DNA from: Temnothorax longispinosus
Taxonomy: Eukaryota; Arthropoda; Insecta; Hymenoptera; Formicidae
Assembly: GCF_030848805.1 (NCBI RefSeq)
Contig: NC_092363.1
Coordinates: 20,368,600-20,432,599, forward strand
Direction: 5' to 3'
Length of the DNA: 64,000 nt
The notes under the pieces are model-generated. The model saw nothing but the letters and a program-made list of their open reading frames with translations, was not told the origin of the DNA and did not search any database. The position numbers and the translations under genes were made by a program. This document shows positions 59,791 through 64,000 of this stretch, in pieces (within the stretch, counting starts at the first letter, position 1; every line of letters begins with the position of its first letter).

Positions 59791-61090
59791 ATGAATTACG
59801 TAGTTAAGCAGTTGCTTGGAAACGAGTATAACTGTCGTTTGGGATTGGAAATATTGAACATAATTGTGTGACTATCGGTTCTTTAATTCAGTGTCAGTGT
59901 TCTTGTGTAAAAGCGTCAATTTAATTCAAAATATTACTATTAAAACATAAAATAAAAACAAATTCATACTAAAGCTGAAATAGAGCAGTTTCCAAGGAAA
60001 ACTAGGTCGCAAAAGTCGTCTACAAATAAAATCCTGTTATTATGTCGTTTTTGGATTTCTCATTCGTCCGTTATTTTTCCGCTGATGTGTAAGAAACTGG
60101 CAAACTTCCCGCTTGCGATTCTTCAGCGTTTCGTTGAATTCCGGCGTCGCATGAAAATGTATATTCATTGTATTGGAGGTTGTATTAATATACATTAGAA
60201 TGCAGACGCATTAATCTCCGTTCTTTGTGCTATAAATTATAGCACCATATACTCGGTAACACGTTGTTTCGCTACGCTTATTTCTTGGAAGATAATTACG
60301 TGATTACAAATAACTACAATATTATTATCATTTAAGCCATTAATTTTACATTAGATAAAATAAAAAGAAAAGTACGTCTCTTTTTAACTTTTATACAAAC
60401 AATAAAATGAATAACTTTTCTATTTGCAATATAATTATTCTTAATTTTTCACGTAATTAACATGTGCCGCCATGTGTGGCAAATGCAGTTTTATTTTTTT
60501 CTTACATTTGAAACCTGACTAATATACACACAAAAATGTTGACGACATTTTTCGGAGAAAATTCTGGTTCAGAGGACGAAAAGCACAGTGATCTACATTT
60601 TAATACAATGGTACGCAACGGAAGGAATACTGATTCAAAGATAATGGAAAAGTGCAGACGCATACCTATATATGAGTCATGCATCTGATCAAGTTTGGTG
60701 AACTAGTTTTCGAAAATTCTATGAAAAACAGGAGCATCCAAGTTAATATATTGATTCCGCTACTGTACGATGTGATATATAAATCATATCTAAACTAATT
60801 TATTACTTATAAAAAAAGAGTATTTTGCATTCCTAAAATATGTTAGTTTTGATATACAAAAATTTCTCATATAAAATCATAATGGAAGAATATTTAGTGT
60901 TCCAATATCTTGATTAAAAAATATCGCTATCTACGTCTTGTATTATTTTACTTATAAAACCTAGAAATATTAAATTTTTTAAAATTGTCTTATTAATACA
61001 TATATTATTATAAATTATAAAACAGTAAATAATACACATATCACAAGCTGCAAAATAAAATTTTTTTTAAAAAATTTAAATATATTTTCA

Positions 61091-61175
61091 TATAGTTTTA
61101 CACACAATCGGCCCAATACTGCGCCAGTACAACTAGTACTGGCGCAGTATTATTGGGCCGATTGTAAAACCCTAT
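61091..61175. mobile_element. Near-perfect palindrome (short foldback element)
   Basis: Arms of about 35 bp, containing AATCGGCCCAATACTGCGCC and AGTAC, pair across a 5-base loop. A full hairpin, either a minimal MITE or a cruciform-forming site. Confidence 0.8.
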
Positions 61176-61478
61176 ATGGATTTCTGAGTAGTAAACTATT
61201 GAACGTTTTCATTTAAGTAATTTAATAAAACTCATTATTAATAATATTAATATTATAATCAGAATCTTTGACTAATTCATGTTGCTAGTGACAAACCATT
61301 ATGCAATATCTCGATTTAGGCAATTTTATAGAAACTACTCTTAGGGAAACAAAGAGAAACATATTAATAGATGCTAATATAATATGAATAGAAAAATATT
61401 GAACACATTTTAAATGCACATTGATGTGCTACTAACTACTTGCGATCTCTCGCTCTATATAAATTCACTAATACACCC

Positions 61479-61838
61479 ATGACGAATCGTAAACAGCGGT
61501 TTACGAATCTCGTAAAAACTGTACCGGATGTTGATACAAGTCAAGAACGAAGCGGAAACGTGGCCGATCCGATGCCCGCCGGCAATCAATTGGTATCAAC
61601 AGGGTACATACGCGAGTTATGTGCGCGTTACATGGCCCGCCGACTGGAATTATGCAATCGAATAACACAGTCGTCCAACTATTATGTAACAGCGGAGCGA
61701 CTAACTTCTGCACAATGGCAGAGTGACAATGCCAGAGACCGCGTTCCTGTACCCGTTCGCGCCCCAGCGCGCGACAACAGTCAAGTGACAAGTGTTCTCT
61801 CAAATTCTGCTACGATACTAATTGTACCACATGAATAA
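61479..61838 (+). CDS. Unassigned ORF, 119 codons
   Basis: From ATG 61479 the product starts MTNRKQRFTNLVKTVPDVDT, has a basic helical segment YIRELCARYMARRLELCNRI and ends SNSATILIVPHE just before TAA. GC content is clearly higher than in the flanking DNA, and Asp, Glu, Asn and Gln use looks protein-like, so it may be a real (perhaps terminal) exon or single-exon gene. A TATATAAA at 61456 is too close to the ATG to be its TATA box. No family is recognised. The opposite strand is also open for 100 codons, which weakens the call. Confidence 0.35.
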   Translation: MTNRKQRFTNLVKTVPDVDTSQERSGNVADPMPAGNQLVSTGYIRELCARYMARRLELCNRITQSSNYYVTAERLTSAQWQSDNARDRVPVPVRAPARDNSQVTSVLSNSATILIVPHE

Positions 61839-62183
61839 AACCGCATAAAACCATTCATTGTTACTTCACACATTAATTCTTAAATACATTATTGATCCTC
61901 GATATATGTAACGTTTCGTTAATTTCTAGTTAGCACAAAAAACTACGAAAAATATTATAAGATTATTATTTTGAAGGTTAAAAGTCTATATAAAAGTCCA
62001 CACGGCTTTGACATAGATTTAAAATATTTACACAATTACACACTTTTGTAGTTTTCTGTGCTAAAACTAAAAATTAACAAAATATTACGTATATCGGCGA
62101 CAAATAATACATTTAACAATTAATATGCGAAGTAAGAACGAACTATTTCAAGTGATTCCTTTTGTGATACCGTCGACCTATAG

Positions 62184-62387
62184 TACACTGAGAAAAAAAT
62201 GTTGTTAACTTGACTAAAATTTTCAACTAATTATTTTTTAAATTGAAATATTTAAGTATTTGAGTCAAATTACGTCATGTTAGATTTAATATGTCGTATT
62301 TAATTTAAATACATCAATATTTTAATTAAAAAAATAATAATTAGTTAAAAATTTTAGTCAAGTTAACAACATTTTTTTCTCAGTGTA
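62184..62387. mobile_element. MITE with 50-bp terminal inverted repeats
   Basis: CACTGAGAAAAAAATGTTGT at the left end is mirrored exactly at the right. Pairing continues through AACTTGACTAAAATTTT, and flanking TA dinucleotides at 62184-62185 and 62386-62387 suggest Tc1/mariner-type target duplication. Length is about 200 bp with no ORF. Confidence 0.85.
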
Positions 62388-62820
62388 TAGACTGTGCGAT
62401 CCCTACTTTACTCGTACACGAAACACGGTCCTAAAATATGAGTGAGATAGAACGCATATGCGATCAATCTCTGTCTCTTTTCGATCAGTATTACGGTGTT
62501 GAGTAGAAAGAAATAGATATTGGCTGTAATCGATAGATATTTGCTGTCCTTCTTGCACATCGATACGCACTTTCGACTTGCGTCGCGCAGTCCACTATAG
62601 ATCGATGCGTGATACAAGCAAGAAAACACGTGACAGATAGTGATTTTTTGTCTAGTGTCGTCTAGTAATTCTCTCATTCAACTTAACCACTCAACCACTA
62701 GATGGCTTAATCAGGATTCTCTGAAATCCTGACTATTCCAGTTTGACTATTTTCTCGATAATGCTTTCATACCTGTTTTATAGTATATATGCCAGTTTTA
62801 AAGAACCTTTGAACTGTACC

Positions 62821-62935
62821 TGTAGCAACACTGTGTATGAGCTACGAGTACGCATACGACGTCGCTGTAACCAATTTTCATAGAACAATACACGTAGCAA
62901 CACTGTGTAAGCTACAAGTACGCGACGTCGTAGAA
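62821..62935. repeat. Direct duplication of about 45 bp
   Basis: GTAGCAACACTGTGTA ... GCTACGAGTACGC ... GACGTCG at 62822-62865 recurs at 62891-62932 with two small indels. Confidence 0.8.
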
Positions 62936-63245
62936 AATTTACGTGAACGTGAGCAATATAACATATATAAAAGATTATTGGTTACATATATTGAAACGAT
63001 ACTAAGAAGAGTGGCAAAACTGCCTTAACGTCTTCGATGAAGTAAAAATCGTTTCACATTTTTTAAAATCAAAAATTCTTTTTTTGAAACTGTTCTTTTC
63101 AGAAATATATCAAATAAATTTTTTTGATCTAACTTTTATTATATTTTTTAAATTATGTGTGTTACATACACAAAGAAACGCGAAATACGTTGGCTGCGAG
63201 AGCTCAAAATACTCGATTTTGGAACGCATGGCGTTGTGTAGTCCC

Positions 63246-63246
<1 letters not shown>

Positions 63247-63293
<47 letters not shown>
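63247..63293. repeat. (TA)n microsatellite
   Basis: About 47 bp of uninterrupted AT/TA. Confidence 0.95.
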
Positions 63294-63295
<2 letters not shown>

Positions 63296-64000
63296 CTCGA
63301 TTTTCCTATATTTTTCAAAATAGTTGAAAATTCAAGGGCTATTATTGATTTATCTATATCAAATTCAAGTATAATATATCGATTTTTAACAAGACGATTA
63401 AAATAATAGTCTTGTAATCTCTTTCGTAGTTTTTTGCGCTAATTAAAATTCAACAAAATATTACATACGTTAATAATGCATTTAAGAATTAATGTGCGAA
63501 GTAATAACGAGCTATTTCGAGTGATACAAGCAAGAGAAAGCAAGACAGACAGTGATTTCTTGTCTAGTATCGTCTAGTTACTAGCAATAAGTCTGTTGCA
63601 AGCTTTTTCTTGCTTGTATCATGAAAGAAGTCAGTCGAAATAGCTTATTATTTCGCACATTAATTAAAAAAAAATCAAAAATACATTATTTGTCTCCAAT
63701 TATCTTTTTATATTATATAAATCATAAATCTTAATTTATATTTATATTGTTATTGGAATATATTAGTATTACGTTGTGAGAAAATTGTATACAAATTTAT
63801 AAAAAAAATTTTGTAAAAATAAAATTAACTAATTTTTTTATTAATTTATGTATAATATTTCTTATTATTTAAACTAAAAAATTTGCTGATTATATAAACA
63901 TTATAAAAATATTTTATAATTACCATATCAATTTCTCTTCACAATATTAGTGTTTTTTTTTTTTTTTTTTAGAAAATTCATCTAACAATCAGTAAAACGA

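Larger units (their letters stand above)
61860..63700. repeat. Cluster of related repeats in both orientations
   Basis: A segment with CGTAGTTTTTTGCGCTAA, AACAAAATATTACAT and TTTAAGAATTAATGTGCGAA occurs forward at 62040-62160 and 63426-63520, and inverted at 61860-61950 and about 63597-63700. A second segment, GATACAAGCAAGA ... AGTGATTT(C/T)TTGTCTAGT, occurs forward at 62590-62675 and 63520-63590. This looks like copies of one transposable element family, nested or foldback. Confidence 0.7.

Overview
This window is nuclear DNA from an insect, probably a hymenopteran (an ant, bee or wasp). That guess rests on protein-level resemblance to insect synapsin, AT-rich introns broken by GC-rich coding exons, and many short palindromic MITE-like elements. 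There are no bacterial operons, rRNA genes, tRNA genes or CRISPR arrays that I can see. Most of the sequence is intron or intergenic DNA. Four protein-coding genes can be supported.

Layout: (1) 1-13464 holds no exon I can defend and is most likely a long synapsin intron plus upstream sequence. (2) 13465-15516 (+) carries the last four coding exons of synapsin: the second half of the ATP-grasp core (domain C), a Ser/Pro/Gly-rich linker with an RRDS motif, and the C-terminal domain E. (3) 15517-25500 is mainly intergenic, with a 12-bp minisatellite, a 68-bp tandem repeat, a MITE and one doubtful GC-rich ORF. (4) 25501-28943 (-) is a small two-exon gene for a Piercer of microtubule wall (PIERCE1/2) protein, a ciliary microtubule inner protein. 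Its 3.1-kb intron contains, on the same strand, a complete intronless gene for a secreted leucine-rich-repeat protein (26310-27323). (5) 31822-54286 (+) is a complete 12-exon TBC1D30 gene. The exons join in frame to 2164 residues, with a canonical Rab-GAP TBC domain and a very long disordered tail encoded by one 4.3-kb exon. (6) 54287-64000 holds the TBC1D30 3' end, two GC-rich islands, an unassigned 119-codon ORF and a cluster of related inverted and direct repeats.

How the genes may work together: PIERCE proteins sit inside the doublet microtubules of motile axonemes, and vertebrate TBC1D30 is a Rab8 GAP that affects primary cilium formation. The two genes are divergent, with start codons about 2.9 kb apart. 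A full match to the RFX X-box consensus of ciliary genes lies 114 bp upstream of the PIERCE start codon. This makes 25.5-54 kb a plausible cilium-related neighbourhood; that link is inference. TBC1D30 also appears to have an internal alternative first exon whose splice phase fits the TBC-domain exon, as in the vertebrate short isoform.
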